DNA of 64,000 nt. It comes from Gigaspora rosea. Lineage: Eukaryota; Glomeromycota; Glomeromycetes; Diversisporales; Gigasporaceae. Both the position numbers and the translations under genes were made by a program. Position 1 is the stretch's first letter. Each line of letters begins with the position of its first letter. This document shows positions 1-11,683 of the stretch, one piece after another. Where the stretch lies: the NCBI GenBank assembly GCA_003550325.1, contig QKWP01000643.1:43853-107852 (forward strand). The letters run 5' to 3'. A model generated the notes under the pieces. That model was given only the letters and a program-made list of their open reading frames with translations. It made no database searches and had not been told where the DNA came from.

Positions 1-640
1 AAAAAAAAAAAAAGTCGCTAAATATTTCAACTTGTTTTAATACCGATCAACAATACTGTAAGATAAATTACATTTTCAACTATTAATATATAATTTGTAT
101 TTGTAAAAATTTTAAGGGGCTTCAAAATTATCAAATAAACTAGCAATGTACATGTGGCGGGAAACTTCTTGCCCGCTTGCAATTTTAAATTGCACTTGAC
201 TTAATATGTAACACATTTACAGAATTCTATTAGTACTATACTGTGATGATTTGTAGGCTAGCAAGAAGAGCTTATAAGAGTATAAATGTTATTTAAAGGG
301 AAATAATTTTATCTTTTGTAAATTTGTTTATATTAACTGTTCTTATTGCTCAAAATGAGAGTAAGGCTTTATTTTTAATAATATGCTAAAAATAAATGTA
401 AAAATAATTGAATTATTTTTTTATGTATGATCAGTTGTAAATATGGTCAATGGGTACAGGTTTATTAAGATTTGTGGTTTGTTTATTTTTTTAAAACGGA
501 TAATAATGATAGATTATAATGCTAATAATAAAATTAATTGAAAAAAGAATAAGACAAATAAAGAATAAATAAGGCGAAGAATCCTGGTATTAAATTTACT
601 AATGCAGTATATGCTAGTGGTTAATGTTGTGTTGGTATCG
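1..640. other. AT-rich DNA, no gene seen
   Basis: No convincing reading frame, RNA gene or repeat was found here; the sequence is AT-rich with short homopolymer runs. It leads into the tandem array that follows. Confidence 0.5.
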
Positions 641-1500
641 GGATTATCATAATTATCATAAGTTACTGTAAAAAAATTCTGTTGCAGAACTTACTTACTA
701 TTCAGATGTGATTAAGTTAGTTGCATTAAAATTATCGTAATTTCTATTATAGTTTACTGTAAAGAATTTAGTTACAGAATTTATTTGCCAATGCGGAAGT
801 TAAAATCGAATTAGTATTGGAATTTTCATGATTTTATGTAAATATTGTCATTCGGCAGCTCTGCCAAATAAATTTATTATTCAGCAGAAACCATATAATT
901 GCCGAATAATATAATTGTTATTAGGCAGACTATCGTCGTAAGTTACCGGATAAATTCGTTATCAGTCATGCAGATGCCTTGTAACTTAATTATTTGGTCA
1001 AAAGATTTAAGATTAGCCTAAGAAGTTGAATTCCTTCGGAATTCAATTTCTTAGTCTGATCTTAAATCCTTGACCAAATAAACCAGTTATCAGGCAGTGC
1101 CTGCCTGATAACTATTAATTACTCATTATTCCAGTGGACCAGTATTTGTTTAAGGTTGAGTTGGTTGCATTAAAATTATAATGCTTTATTATATGCTATA
1201 AAGAATTCTGTTACAATACTTATTCACTAATGAGTTACATACATTAGTTAAGGGTATATGATTTTCTACTATATGCTACTGTAAAATTCTGTTGATAAAG
1301 CTTACTTTCTAATTTGATACACATAGCAGTTAAAATTGAGTTAGTATTGGAATTATCGTGATTTTTTCTACTGTAAAAAATTTTGTTACAAAATTTACTC
1401 ACTCTTCCGATGACCACAGCATATTAAATTAGTTATTGTTAAATTCTCACAGATTCTACCGATTTATAGTAAAGAAGTCAGTTACAATTTACTCGCAAAT
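640..1500. repeat. Diverged tandem array, ~90-100 bp unit, six copies
   Basis: A block of the form TACTGTAAA-A-TTCTGTTACA followed by ACTTACTCAC-like sequence recurs near 664, 752, 1196, 1272, 1369 and 1465, often followed by TTAAAATTGAGTTAGTATTGG. Unit spacing is 88-97 bp. The array is split between copies two and three by a foldback insertion. On the minus strand each unit carries GTAAGT or GTGAGT, a splice-donor-like hexamer, as in the larger array at the other end of the window. The two arrays differ in sequence. No gene is identified beside it. Confidence 0.6.
842..1140. mobile_element. Foldback insertion with two strong hairpins
   Basis: This interrupts the tandem array. It holds a near-perfect inverted repeat with arms 990-1032 and 1036-1081 (TATTTGGTCA outside, TTGAATTCC at the loop) and a second hairpin at 1085-1113 (AGTTATCAGGCA with its complement). 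Motifs such as TTCGGCAG and GCCGAATAA recur between 850 and 930. It is probably a MITE-like element; no clear target duplication was found. Confidence 0.5.
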
Positions 1501-1509
1501 GCAAAACTA

Positions 1510-2440
1510 ATAATTGATTCTCATTACAGCTATGTGAATTCTTCTTGGAACATTCACATGCAAAGATGCAATTGACTATAAGGCGGATAGTTAGTTTTGG
1601 ATGGGAATATTCCTTGAAATTTGGATATTTCGATTTAATAATATAGTGCTTGTAATTGATAGCGAATTGTACCCCCATATGTTCTTCTTCGTCCAAATAA
1701 AGTCATATGATTGAGCAATAGTAATGCATATTTTTGGCAAAATGTAATCGTGGTCAGTTACATAGCAAAGTATAGTAATAGTACCTTTCAAACACTCAAA
1801 AAAAAGTGGGAAAAAATTCTAACGATGTTGATTTTTTTTATTTTTTTCATTTTTTATTTATTTATTTATTATTTATTTATTATTTTTTATTTATTTAAAC
1901 AGGCGCGTAGTATCCGCATCATATCTAAGCCATAAGCTATGATCTGCAGAACATATTTTTTCTTTTATTTAGTTTAGTTTTGTGTGACACTATACGTAGA
2001 GAATTTACGACACAACATACTTTTTTTATTTTTATTTATTTACACAAGAACAAAAAAAAATTTTACACGTTAAGTTACATAATTGAACCAATGCAAAAAA
2101 AGAACAAATTCTTTCGTTACAATTTTTTGTTACTGCCTTTGATGATCACTGATTATCAATTAATCATACTGGCAAAAAATCAGAAGAAAAAAAAACCAAA
2201 ATTCTAAAAAACCTCAGAAAGTATAAGCATAAACATAATGTAAAACATAAAAAGATAGTTTTTTTTAATTGCCTTTAACCAATTCAAAATGCTTGTTTTT
2301 TTTTTTTTCTTGCCTCTAACACATTTATCATATCATATCATATGATATATAATAGTAAAAATGGTGAGTGTAAAAATTTCCTTTTATAGATTAAGAGGAA
2401 ATTTGACTGCCGATCATATGCACAAAAGCGACACAAAATA
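1510..2440. other. AT-rich DNA with T-rich low-complexity tract
   Basis: No gene is supported. A TTTATT-rich tract spans about 1829-1901, and poly-A and poly-T runs occur elsewhere. The short open frames here have low-complexity translations and no recognisable domain. Confidence 0.5.
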
Positions 2441-2449
2441 CGATAAATA

Positions 2450-2733
2450 GGGGTCGTTTAAAGCAGGGTGCAATCACGTGATATGGCGCCAATCAACTTG
2501 TTTGTTTTGATCAACCCGGATCAGCCCGACAAAGAAACAAAGAAGAAAAAAAGTGAAAAAATGCAAAAATACAAGAAACGAGTGTCAAAACCTACCTTGG
2601 GGCATTAACAAAAAATGTCGGGAAGGCAATTTTACTATAATACTATTCCCAACCCTAACCGCCGACTAACCCTTACCCTAACTTTAATTAAAAAGTCAAA
2701 ATCATATAACTGCACCCTGCTTTAAACGACCCC
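2450..2733. mobile_element. MITE family A, copy 1 (hAT-like, 8-bp TSD)
   Basis: Perfect 23-bp terminal inverted repeats start GGGGTCGTTTAAAGCAGG at 2450-2472 and mirror at 2711-2733. They are flanked by the 8-bp direct duplication GATAAATA (2442-2449 and 2734-2741), as expected for hAT superfamily insertions. There is no coding capacity, so a transposase must act in trans. The interior has a CCCTAACC/CCCTTACCCTAAC core near 2650-2685. Part of the interior (ATCAACCCGGATCAGCCC) reappears in reverse orientation in copy 3. Confidence 0.9.
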
Positions 2734-2865
2734 GATAAATAGTAAAAAAAGAATACATAAATAGTAAAGAAGATTACACTGCATAAACAAATTAGGTAAG
2801 GTGGAGCAGTCAAAATTGAATAGCTTTAATTAAATAAAATAAAATAAATAAATGATGGTACAGTA

Positions 2866-3222
2866 ATTATAAATCAAACCAGTGGTGTTAAACACCAGTA
2901 TGCGGTGTAATATGAAGATCAATATCAAAAAAATAAACAAAAAAAAATAAACAAAAGTTAAAGTTGATAAATGTTAAGTAGAGCAATAGTTAGGGTTAGG
3001 GTGAGGCATAGTATATAGTAAAATTTCGCAAGGGGTTTTTTTTTAAAAAAAAAGGTGGTTTCATAGATAAAATTTTGAGTTAGAAGGTATTTTTTAAAAA
3101 AAAAAACAAAACAACAAAAATTTTATGTTACACCTGATCTTTACGTTACACTGCATTTAAAAAATTTGATTGGTGAAAATCATTGTGGTGTTGAGCACCA
3201 GTGGTGTGATTTAGTAAACCCG
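2866..3222. mobile_element. MITE family C, copy 1
   Basis: Both ends carry ACCAGTGGTG-type sequence: near 2879 followed by TTAAACACC, and near 3199 followed by TGATTTAGTAAAC. The interior contains TTAGGGTTAGGGTGAGG (2990-3006), a poly-T/poly-A block near 3040 and TTACACTGCAT. A clearly homologous copy lies in reverse orientation at about 56.53-56.85 kb. The element abuts the 3' side of the protease pseudogene and supplies its last ~25 codons. Confidence 0.75.
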
Positions 3223-3866
3223 TAATGGTAAATAAATAATAACATGGGATAATTACGTTTTGGTAAGGCATTAGACCTATTTGTCCTGTAATTGTATCCG
3301 GAATTGAAATGTTCTCGTTTCCTATTATATCCTTAGGTAATCCAAATGTCATTTGTCCGAATACTTCGTTATTAATTATAATAATATCATTTGCCCATAT
3401 AGCTACAATTTCACTTTCATTGACATATTTGATAGTGAATTCTTCATAATCAGATGTTGTAGTATTCGAAAAAGATGTATTAAAAAAGTTTGTTGTTCGA
3501 TTACTACAAGCGTTTCCAAATGGGTTCATGCAAAATTCGCTGACAACCCAGAGTATGTTAGATACAGTGTCAACTGATACATTCAATATTTGAGGTGGTG
3601 TTCCAAATTGAATTGGAAAGGTCTATTGCATTTAAAGTAAGATTTATTTTCAGCGGTGTAGCAATAGGTGTGTTAGTCGGTGTAGATATAGTTGCAGTGA
3701 TAAGTGTGGTATTAGGAGGGAGTCCCCCAGCGTCTCTTTCCCAGTTTTGACCAACATTATATGTTTGGACATTTATATGATTTATTCGAACATTAATAGT
3801 ATACAACCAAAATATTATAAAAATAATTAATAAAATACAGTATCGTTTTAGTTGACGAGTAATCAT
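3146..3866 (-). pseudogene. Pepsin-family (A1) aspartic protease, truncated and frameshifted
   Basis: Family A1 proteases are bilobed peptidases with one catalytic Asp per lobe, usually secreted or vacuolar. The start ATG is at 3866. Residues ~8-25 form a hydrophobic signal or anchor segment, followed by a Thr/Pro/Asn-rich, glycosylation-prone linker. A 1-nt frame change near 3618 separates this from the core, which opens with FPIQFGTPPQ, the typical start of the first lobe. The active-site motif usually DTGS reads DTVSN: the Asp remains and the Gly is lost. The flap Tyr is present in FTIKY. After GQIGLMPYQ homology stops and the frame runs into the adjacent MITE, so the second lobe and its Asp are absent. 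The truncation and altered motif make it almost certainly inactive. Alternatively, the frameshift alone could be an assembly error. Confidence 0.75.
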
Positions 3867-4204
3867 TGCAAAAATACTATAGTTTAGTTACAAATTCATT
3901 ATTTATTTTAATGTACGATTTATATGATTTTGTTTATTCACAATATCAAACTTCGGCCTATAAGTTTAAATCCGGATTCATGTTTATTCTGTCTAAAATA
4001 AAGTATGTCATGATTAGGATTTTATTCTAAGAGTTCCTGTGTTCAATCATCTATGTATGATCGTCCATGTAAACCACTATAATTATTGTGATCCGATGAA
4101 AATCGACAATACTAGTTATAGAATAATCAGTGACTAAAATAAATTCATTAATCAAAGTGATTAATACGAATTATAAAGTTAAATTTAGGCTTGCGAAGAT
4201 ATTT

Positions 4205-4601
4205 AGCCACGCAAAGCACGCAAAGTTAAGTTTTTGTTTTGCATTACCTGCCAACACATTTTTTCAATCTTTCAGAAATTTTTTTTTGGTTTTGTTTTTG
4301 CTTTTGCTTTTTGAAGCATTAATTGTGCCTATTACTGTATTTTTTATTTTGCCATTTGATTTTTCCGGTATCGTCTACGGAGACCTTAATTTCCGGAATT
4401 ATCGATATGTCTGATAAAAAAAAAAGCTGATCTCTGATTCCATGTTATGCAAAATAAAATTAATTTTGCATGACCTCAAATATAAAAATGTGTCTATTTA
4501 TTTTTCGTATTTAAAAAACAAAAAAAAAAAAAACTGCCGCCGGCCGGGTTTTTGAAACACCAGATAATGCAAAACGAAAAATCAACTTTGCGTGGTCTTT
4601 A
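4205..4601. mobile_element. MITE family G, copy 1
   Basis: The left end near 4207 reads CACGCAAAG..GTTAAGTTTT then TTGTTTTGCATTACCTG. The right end near 4560-4601 is its complement (AATGCAAAACG, CAACTTTGCGTGGTC). An internal inverted copy lies near 4446-4472. Related copies are at 10.67-10.89 kb and 13.25 kb. The open frame across 4130-4414 is low-complexity and not considered a gene. Confidence 0.55.
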
Positions 4602-6828
4602 CTATTGCACTGCTCTTTCATTTCGTTCATGTTCGTCAAAAATTGTTCTGGATTTCGTATAGACAAGAATATAATAATAACTACAGCTAAAATTAAATCA
4701 ATTTAAAATTCGATTTCTACTTACAATATTTATACTACTAAAAATTTCAACGTCTATTAATCACTTTCAATAGATTGGTGGATAATCAAAAGAGAGTTCA
4801 AATTGTTCGAATTTTGATTATCCCGGATTTCTAAGATCAACTTAATTTAGCAAATGTCTCAGTCTTGCAACAAACCCTATCATAAAATATTACTCAAAAA
4901 ACGGGCTTTTTTCGTCTTAGAAAAGTTTTTTGCAAGATTTTCGTCAAAACTATAACTCGATCTCTTTGCTTCTAATTTGCAAAAGCTCTTTGTATTTTAA
5001 TAGGCTTTGAATGTACATTCAAAATGACTACAAATTACTGTTCGTATAGTTTGGATATCTGACAAATTTACCAGCAAATTTAGTATCCAATGAATTGCGG
5101 ATCCAAACTCTATTTTTTTTTTTTTATGAGATTAAATTAAGTAAATGATTGAAAACCCCGTTCCGTTAAAAATAAACAGATCGTTGGACAAACAGGTAAA
5201 AATTGACTGACGGATAAAATTGTGCATAAAAATTAATAGTTCATTATAAATTCAGACGATCACATACTAGGAATGATCGAAGCTATCGAGGCAAAATCCC
5301 ATGTTACTTTGCAAGAATTCACGAGAGCACATCATAACATGCGTTCATAAATTTTAGCATCACTCTGTTTTGGTAAGTTTGACACATTTATCTACTGGGA
5401 TTTTCCTGGATAAGACAGATTTAGAAATGTAACTTGTGCTAAAGTAAGCATATCTGGGTTTAACTAATTACACAAGGGTCCATATTTAATCCGCATGATA
5501 TCCATATAATAAATATTATATCGTACTTACGTACGGGTCTTATATGGCAAACCTATGTGTAACTGATTGTCACGGTTTAATTTGTGACGCCGGGATTTTG
5601 TGGTTCCTATCGGGACCAGGATATGGCGTGCGTAAAATTAATTAAAAGTCTAATCGTATGTAGTCTAATATGTGTAACTCTGACGATAATTTACCTGGAT
5701 GATAATCTTGTATTTAAAACGAAACGATTCATTAATAAAGAAAATGAGTGAAGTTAAAGAGAATGCCTGACTTTTACTAAGCGGTCGTCGCCGTAGTGGT
5801 GAAGGCGACAAGTTGGCAGAGTACCTGAATGATACTCCAGTGAAAATATTAGCCAGGCGAGTTATATTCGAAGAGGAAAATCAACAAAGATCCCGCTGAC
5901 TAAAAGCATAAAGTATAAATAATAATTTAATATGAGAATTAGCTAGCTCAATGACTTGTTTGATATAAATACAATTCATCTTTGGGAGTAATCTTAATAT
6001 ACACTCCCTTGAAATGTCAAATATGCTTTAACAATCGATAATTTGAGTGTAAATTATTAACTCCTTTTGAAAAAGATACAGGTTCACCATCAATTTAAGT
6101 ACTAACCTATGATGCAAAGGACGAATGATACAATCAATACTACACACCACAACCAACACCGCAAACAACGAATAAAGAAAATAAATTATGAAAGTAATGG
6201 ATAAAGAAAAGCAAACCTACATTTAATAAGCAACAATGTAAGCAACAAGTAATAGTCTGACAAAATTAATTGTACATTGTAAAGAATGGAAGTACTATAA
6301 ATAACATTATTCAATTCATATACAAGCAGCTGATCGATATCAATTTATTTTCTTTAGTAGCTAATTTAAGTGTAACAATGTCTTAGTCAAATTATATTTT
6401 CTTTTGCAATAAATAGTGTTTTCACAATTTTAATAGCAACAACTTAATAAAGTCTTCATCAATCAAATAGTAATTTTAAATACACTCAATCTGATAAATA
6501 TCTTTGCTAATGCAGCGATGGATACCAATTGTTGAATTGGAAGTGGAATGGAAGTCTTTTCCATGTTGTTCTGAAATTAGTCGATTGCTGGTTCCTGCCT
6601 CAGCAATAACAATGATAAATCTTGATTTGGGTCTATCACTTATCTCAAGCATAACTTTTAACTTATCAGAAATTCGATTATTAAAAAAAAAATTGAGAAA
6701 AAAATATAATACCGGTAAAACTAATTTACAAAAATCGATTAATTTATGATTTATTGTATCATTGATCAATTGGAGAACTTTCTAGAAAATTCTTGCAGGG
6801 CTAACTCTACCCCGAATGTGATTTTACA
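4602..6828. other. AT-rich DNA, no gene seen
   Basis: About 2.2 kb without a supported gene. Slightly GC-richer patches near 5560-5640 and 5770-5880 could be remnants of an LTR or other repeat, but no matching end pair or coding domain was found. Overlapping short frames on both strands at 6476-6976 have no recognisable motif. Confidence 0.4.
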
Positions 6829-6830
6829 TA

Positions 6831-7177
6831 TGGGGCAGCGTCAACTAAAACAAGCTTATGGCATTTTTTGCAAAAATGAGTTAACTATACCATCATATAA
6901 AGCAGGAATTTTTCTATATAATTTATTTAAAGCATTGATTTACATAGTAAAATTTTTACCGATGCTTACTTTTTGAAATGCTGTATACGATTAAACATGA
7001 TCTAAAATTAGAATTTGGATATCCGGTTGTCGATCCTTGCTGCAGAGTCATAGAAATGGATTCGTGTGATTGGCTAGCAAATGTCGATCCAAAGGTTATA
7101 CTAATAATAGATCATCATTGTTATTGTTACACAAAATTTTAAACGTGATAAGCCTTGTTTTAGTTGACGCTGCCCCA
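6831..7177. mobile_element. 347-bp TIR element with TA duplication
   Basis: Terminal inverted repeats of at least 26 bp begin TGGGGCAGCGTCAACTAAAA at 6831 and mirror to end at 7177 (TTTTAGTTGACGCTGCCCCA). TA occurs on both sides (6829-6830, 7178-7179), as in Tc1/mariner-type insertion. The interior has no transposase. Confidence 0.85.
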
Positions 7178-7189
7178 TATAATATAGAC

Positions 7190-7655
7190 TAGATTTAGAG
7201 TAGAGCTAAATTTAAGAGTATTATATAATTTTAAATATATTTTTCTGTCATTTTCATTTTTTTTCTCTTTTTGTTTTTTTGTTTTTTTTCTTATTAGAAT
7301 AGACTTCTTTTCTTTTGTTTCTTCTTTTTTGTATTGGTTTTTTTCCTTTTTGATATTATTCAGTTTCTTGGTAGTTTGTTTATACTTTTCACCTTTTTTT
7401 TTTTGCTCTTTATGAAGAAAGAAAAATTTTGAGAAAAGGAATATGATCCTGACATGGCATTGACAACTGATCAATGATGTTGGAAAACAAGTCTGGGACT
7501 CCAATATGTTACATAACAGGTCGCACCTGGGTACTCCAGTATCAAGTGAGTCTTTATTTGTTGAAGATGAATTGCATACTTTTGAAATATCAGTTATTGC
7601 ATTAGTTACTATAAATCTACTAATAAATAAAGGCAGGATCATCTAACATAAAAAA
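7190..7655 (+). mobile_element. LINE 3' end fragment
   Basis: A pyrimidine-rich tract (about 7250-7415) is followed by ~200 bp containing CAGGTCGCACCTGGGTACT and a poly-A tail after AAAGGCAGGATCATC (about 7650). The same order, T-rich tract then an AGGTCGCACC-like block then poly-A, ends the elements at 25.8, 28.8 and 46.9 kb. This is a 5'-truncated LINE or LINE-derived copy. The reverse-strand frame across it is a shadow of the T-rich tract. Confidence 0.55.
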
Positions 7656-8500
7656 AAATTAGTTACCATAATTGTTACTTTTCAGAGCCAGAGTGATTTT
7701 GTTATATAGCATATAAAATAAACATAGTTTGCTATATTGGTTAGTAAATTAAAATTTAATATCAATTATTTAAGAAAGCATATTTAGTTTCTGCAAACAC
7801 CAAAACATGTCCAATCTCTATGCAAATTTACTAAGCAACAAAAATAGAATGTAACAATAATATGTCTTGAATCAGCAAGTAATTAATATAGCCAAAGTTT
7901 TTTTTGGCATAGCATTATGAACACTTTTATTATACATTTATATGATTGTTATACAAAATAATTGCACATTATTTTTATTAGCTATATATTATAGTAAGTT
8001 AACCTCCCATTTACTTTACTAACCTCTAGATATTATCTAAATATTTGACCTTTTAGCAACTAATACAACAAGGAGGGCTTAATGCACCTTCAGTTAAAAA
8101 TATGCTAGATGTGAAACTTTTCTTGATATGGCAAGTTCCTATTTAGCAAAAATCTTTGAACAAGGAAAAAAATGCAAAATCAACTAAACAAATCTGTTGG
8201 TCAGAAGGAAAATCAATATTAAATTATCACTAAATATAGTACTGATTAAAACTAAGGCTGAATAAACAAATAAAAGCAATATGTAAAGGTATAGAAAAGA
8301 GTGAAAAGTGAAAAGTAATATACTTGCAGAATCAGAACAAAAAGGAAGCTATACAGTTAATAAACAGGTTGGAGAGAAAGTTAAAAATATTTAGATTACT
8401 ATCTAGAAATAACAATACAAACACAAAAATATTAGTTCTTTGGAGATGGTAAAATATATGGTAGATAGCTAACAAAAAGAAACATTTTTTTGTCATTTCT
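7656..8500. other. AT-rich DNA, possible decayed LINE sequence
   Basis: No intact gene. The stretch 8130-8500 is A-rich with many stops in all frames and leads into a LINE C-terminal fragment, so it may be the decayed upstream part of that element. I could not identify reverse-transcriptase motifs in it. Confidence 0.35.
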
Positions 8501-8870
8501 AGTATGGGACATTACCTTTGAATTTCAGAACTAAATATTTTATACAAGATAGCAGAACATGTTCTTTGTATGAGGAAGAAGAACAAACTATATCTCATTT
8601 CAGCATGGAATGTAAACTCAGTAACAAGTATAGAAAATTCCATATGGCTTTCTCAAGGGATCAAGAGAAGCAATCCAAAAATTTAGAAAAAGTTTTCTCT
8701 ATAACAAATTTAATGGATCAGCAAAACTTACAAAGAAGACAAGTGGTGATGTGAGTACACATAAATGCTATCTATAAAATCTGGTACTGCATGCACAGGC
8801 TAGATAGGAGCAACCCTATTTCAGAGCCAATTCTACCTCTGGTCAATAAAAAATAGACTGAATAAGAAAA
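8500..8870 (+). pseudogene. LINE ORF2 C-terminal fragment
   Basis: A 78-codon frame (8518-8754) contains TCSLYEEEEQTISHFSMEC. This matches the zinc-knuckle-like C-x2-C...H-x3-C segment that many LINE ORF2 proteins carry after RNase H, with the second Cys replaced by Tyr. After the stop, the same frame continues with IYKIWYCMHRL, also typical of LINE C-termini. It is a broken remnant, not a host gene. Confidence 0.5.
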
Positions 8871-9179
8871 TCAAAGTGCTTGGATACAAAATTGGTAAAG
8901 ATAACTGGGCTAAAAAGGCTTTGCTAAAGCATTTAATAACAAAGATATCAATAAGTAATAACTAAATTATAGTTCAGTGCAAAAAGATTTGTACTTCATA
9001 GCTCTGATTAAAATATTTTTTTGTACAGTATGGGACAGTAAAAGACATTCAATTTATACATATAAGTACCAATTTTTGGTGCTTATATAATTAATTCTAA
9101 TTGGCTAATTTTGGTGTAATTGATTTTGGTTGGTCAAAAATCTATATATGTTTTTTTCTATATTAAATGCCAATTTTTT

Positions 9180-9350
9180 GAACTCATATAAACTTTAATC
9201 TCTTATAATTTTTTCAAAACAATAATAAAAAAATCCTCTGACAGAAATGTAGTTTATCTAAAAATCTATCAATTTGTCAGAGGGTTTTTTGATTTAGCTT
9301 GTTTTAAAAAAGTTATAACACTTTAAAGTTTTATTAATAAATATTAGACA
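9180..9350. mobile_element. Foldback MITE
   Basis: Two nested inverted repeats surround a short centre: AATCCTCTGACA (9232-9243) pairs with TGTCAGAGGGTTT (about 9275-9287). Outside these, TTATAATTTTTTCAAAACAA pairs with TTGTTTTAAAAAAGTTATAA. It is a non-coding foldback sequence. Confidence 0.55.
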
Positions 9351-10670
9351 TGTTTTACTGTTCGTTACTGTGCAAATTAATTTTTATTTTTTGGATTTTA
9401 AATAATTATTAGGTTATCAGATTAACAAAAATAAATTTTTTAATTATTTCATTAATTTAATAAAAAAATTTATTAATGATAGTATTATTTAACAATATTT
9501 ACAATATAATTTACTATAGTAATATAAATATTTGATATAAGTATATAGCAAAAAAATCAAATAGTCTAGCTTTAAAGCTAATTTCTTTACAACTAGTAAT
9601 TCAATTTTGCTCAAATTTTAACAATATCTTTATTATATGCACATTAATACATTTGCATAGTACAAGCTCATACAACTGCATATTGGTTTAAAATATCTTT
9701 TTTTAAAAAATTTTTTCAAATACAGCAAATTGTACATACTTAATTATTAAAATAAAACAATATTAAAATAATTAAAATTATATAATAAGTTAGATTAAAA
9801 CCTATTTTATTTGATATTAAAAAATTTTTAATAATTAATCAAAAAATATATAAACTTACTAGTAAATTTAGAGTCAAAATTATGAAATTTTTTTGAGAAA
9901 CAAATCTTTTTGCACCAGACCATAGTAATTCAATAATATATTATTAATTTGTAACTTTAATAAAATATGCCTTAGTGCATCTCTATAGGAAATTACAAAA
10001 AAAAAGTTTGAATAATTATTAAAAAATAATAGGAAAAAAGAAAAATGTAAAAAAAATTTGATATTGTAAAAAACTTTTTGCATCTTTATACAAAAAGTTG
10101 TGCTAAACATTTATAATTAGATACAAAAAGATATAGTTAATTTAATAAAATTTTAAAATTTAATAAATAAGTTTAAGAAAGATATGATTATATATTTTTT
10201 ATAGTTCCGAATATTTTTTTGAAAAGAAAAAAATAGGCTATTTTAATAAAATTTTAAGTAATTAGATTTATTTTTTTGTTCACAATTGTCCACAATTGTC
10301 TACAAATTGTCCAGAGCTATCTCATGACAACATTAGCCAAGATTGTCTGTATAAGATAGACAGATATAATATATTGTAGATTAAATAATGAATAAATATG
10401 AATGAAGTTGTTTAGTTTATAATTTGTATAAATTAAAGTATATAGTACATATATAGTAATTAGTATTAGAAGTTTCAGACTCAAACACTGTTCTTAAGAG
10501 AACATTATAATTTCTATAAGTGTTCACAGACAATTGTTTATTGATCTTACTTAAGCTCTTTAAAAAAAATAAACAAATTAATATAATGTTATAAATATGA
10601 AGTGTAATGAAGTGTAACCTTATATAAGTAGTTATAATAACAAATTGAAATTTCAATTATAGAAATTAGA
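9351..10670. other. Very AT-rich DNA, no gene seen
   Basis: No supported gene, RNA or complete element. Short reverse-strand frames at 9880-10110 and 10417-10656 are compositionally simple and have no domain match. Confidence 0.5.
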
Positions 10671-10885
10671 TAAGACCAGGCAAGTTAATTCTTTGTTTTG
10701 CATAATCTAATGTTTCAAAATTTTGGTCAGTGGGTCAGATTTTTTTTTTTAAGGTAACATTAAGTTAATTTTTTGGTTTGTATAACATGGAATGCACAAT
10801 AGAAATTTTTTTAAAAAAATTTTTTTTTGGAAAAATTGGGTCAGCAGATTATGCAGAATGAAAAATTAACTTTGTATAGCCTAAG
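10671..10885. mobile_element. MITE family G, copy 2
   Basis: The left end runs CAAGTTAATTCTTTGTTTTG then CATAATCTA. The right end is its complement (AGATTATGCAGAATGAAAAA then TTAACTTTG). Element limits are approximate. It is homologous to the copy near 4.2-4.6 kb. Confidence 0.6.
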
Positions 10886-10937
10886 AATTTTATCAGTTTC
10901 TGGTTTGGTATAAAATTATGTAGCTAATTATTATATA

Positions 10938-11039
10938 CTTATAAGAACAATATTATTATTTTACTGTTCTCAAAAAATTTTTAATAGTGAACAGTAAAAA
11001 ATTTATACTGTTCACAAATTATAATAGTGTTCTTATAAG
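10938..11039. mobile_element. 102-bp foldback element
   Basis: The ends are CTTATAAGAACAATATTATT and the near-complement ending AATAGTGTTCTTATAAG. Internal GTGAACAGTA and TACTGTTCAC form a second stem, so almost the whole segment can fold into a hairpin. Confidence 0.65.
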
Positions 11040-11251
11040 AATTCTGAGAATACTAATTTCCAACACTGGTAGTAATGTGTTACTTGCAATAATAATATTA
11101 CTTATATATTGATCTGCATTGATCTGATTGGTCATGCAGCTACTTGTGACTTTGTTTTATAATTTTATTGTTTAAACTATTTTTAGAAGTATGAACATCA
11201 CATTCAAATTCAGGTGACATATTTGAATATATATATTAATCCAATAAATAT

Positions 11252-11478
11252 TGTCACAGCTGATGCTAAATTTGGCTGATACTGAAGCTCAGGGATCTCG
11301 ATTGGAAACTATAAGCCCTGCTAAAATCCACATATACTCTATAAGTATAAAATCTACACCCAAACCCTACCCAAACCCTATAAGACAAAAGCGAAAAAAC
11401 ATCCAAAAAAAATTTAAAATTTTATATCAAAGTAGGTAAAAGCTTCAGCATCAGCCAACTTCAGCATCAGCCGTGACA
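11252..11478. mobile_element. MITE family B, copy 1 (5-bp TSD)
   Basis: The ends TGTCACAGCTGATGCT and AGCATCAGCCGTGACA form inverted repeats, and the subterminal GCTGATACTGAAGCT is mirrored by AGCTTCAGCATCAGCC. The 5-bp duplication AATAT flanks both sides (11247-11251, 11479-11483). The core is telomere-like (CCCAAACCCTACCCAAACCC, near 11359). The 62-codon frame inside is not a gene. Confidence 0.85.
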
Positions 11479-11683
11479 AATATTAATGTATAGATAAGGT
11501 CATGCCAAGTTAAAAATATGGTTAACATAACCCCTTTTTGAGCCTCAGATAAAGGGGTAATAGATATCATTTAATTAATATAAAAATCATATTAACTGCT
11601 CAAAAAAATTTTTTTAGCCAATCAAAATCTTATGTTTTTTTACAGTTGCAGATCATTTATTAGTGTTATGTTAAACATAGAAT

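Noticed and set aside
4130..4414. 94-codon frame with a hydrophobic C-terminal half
   Set aside because: It is formed by a MITE end and T-rich DNA; the apparent membrane segment is a product of TTT-rich codons.
5300..5880. Possible solo LTR (TGTAACTGATTGTCACGG region, with a TTGGCAGAGTACC-like primer-site candidate)
   Set aside because: No second LTR, no clear TG..CA ends with a duplication, and no gag-pol remnant was found.
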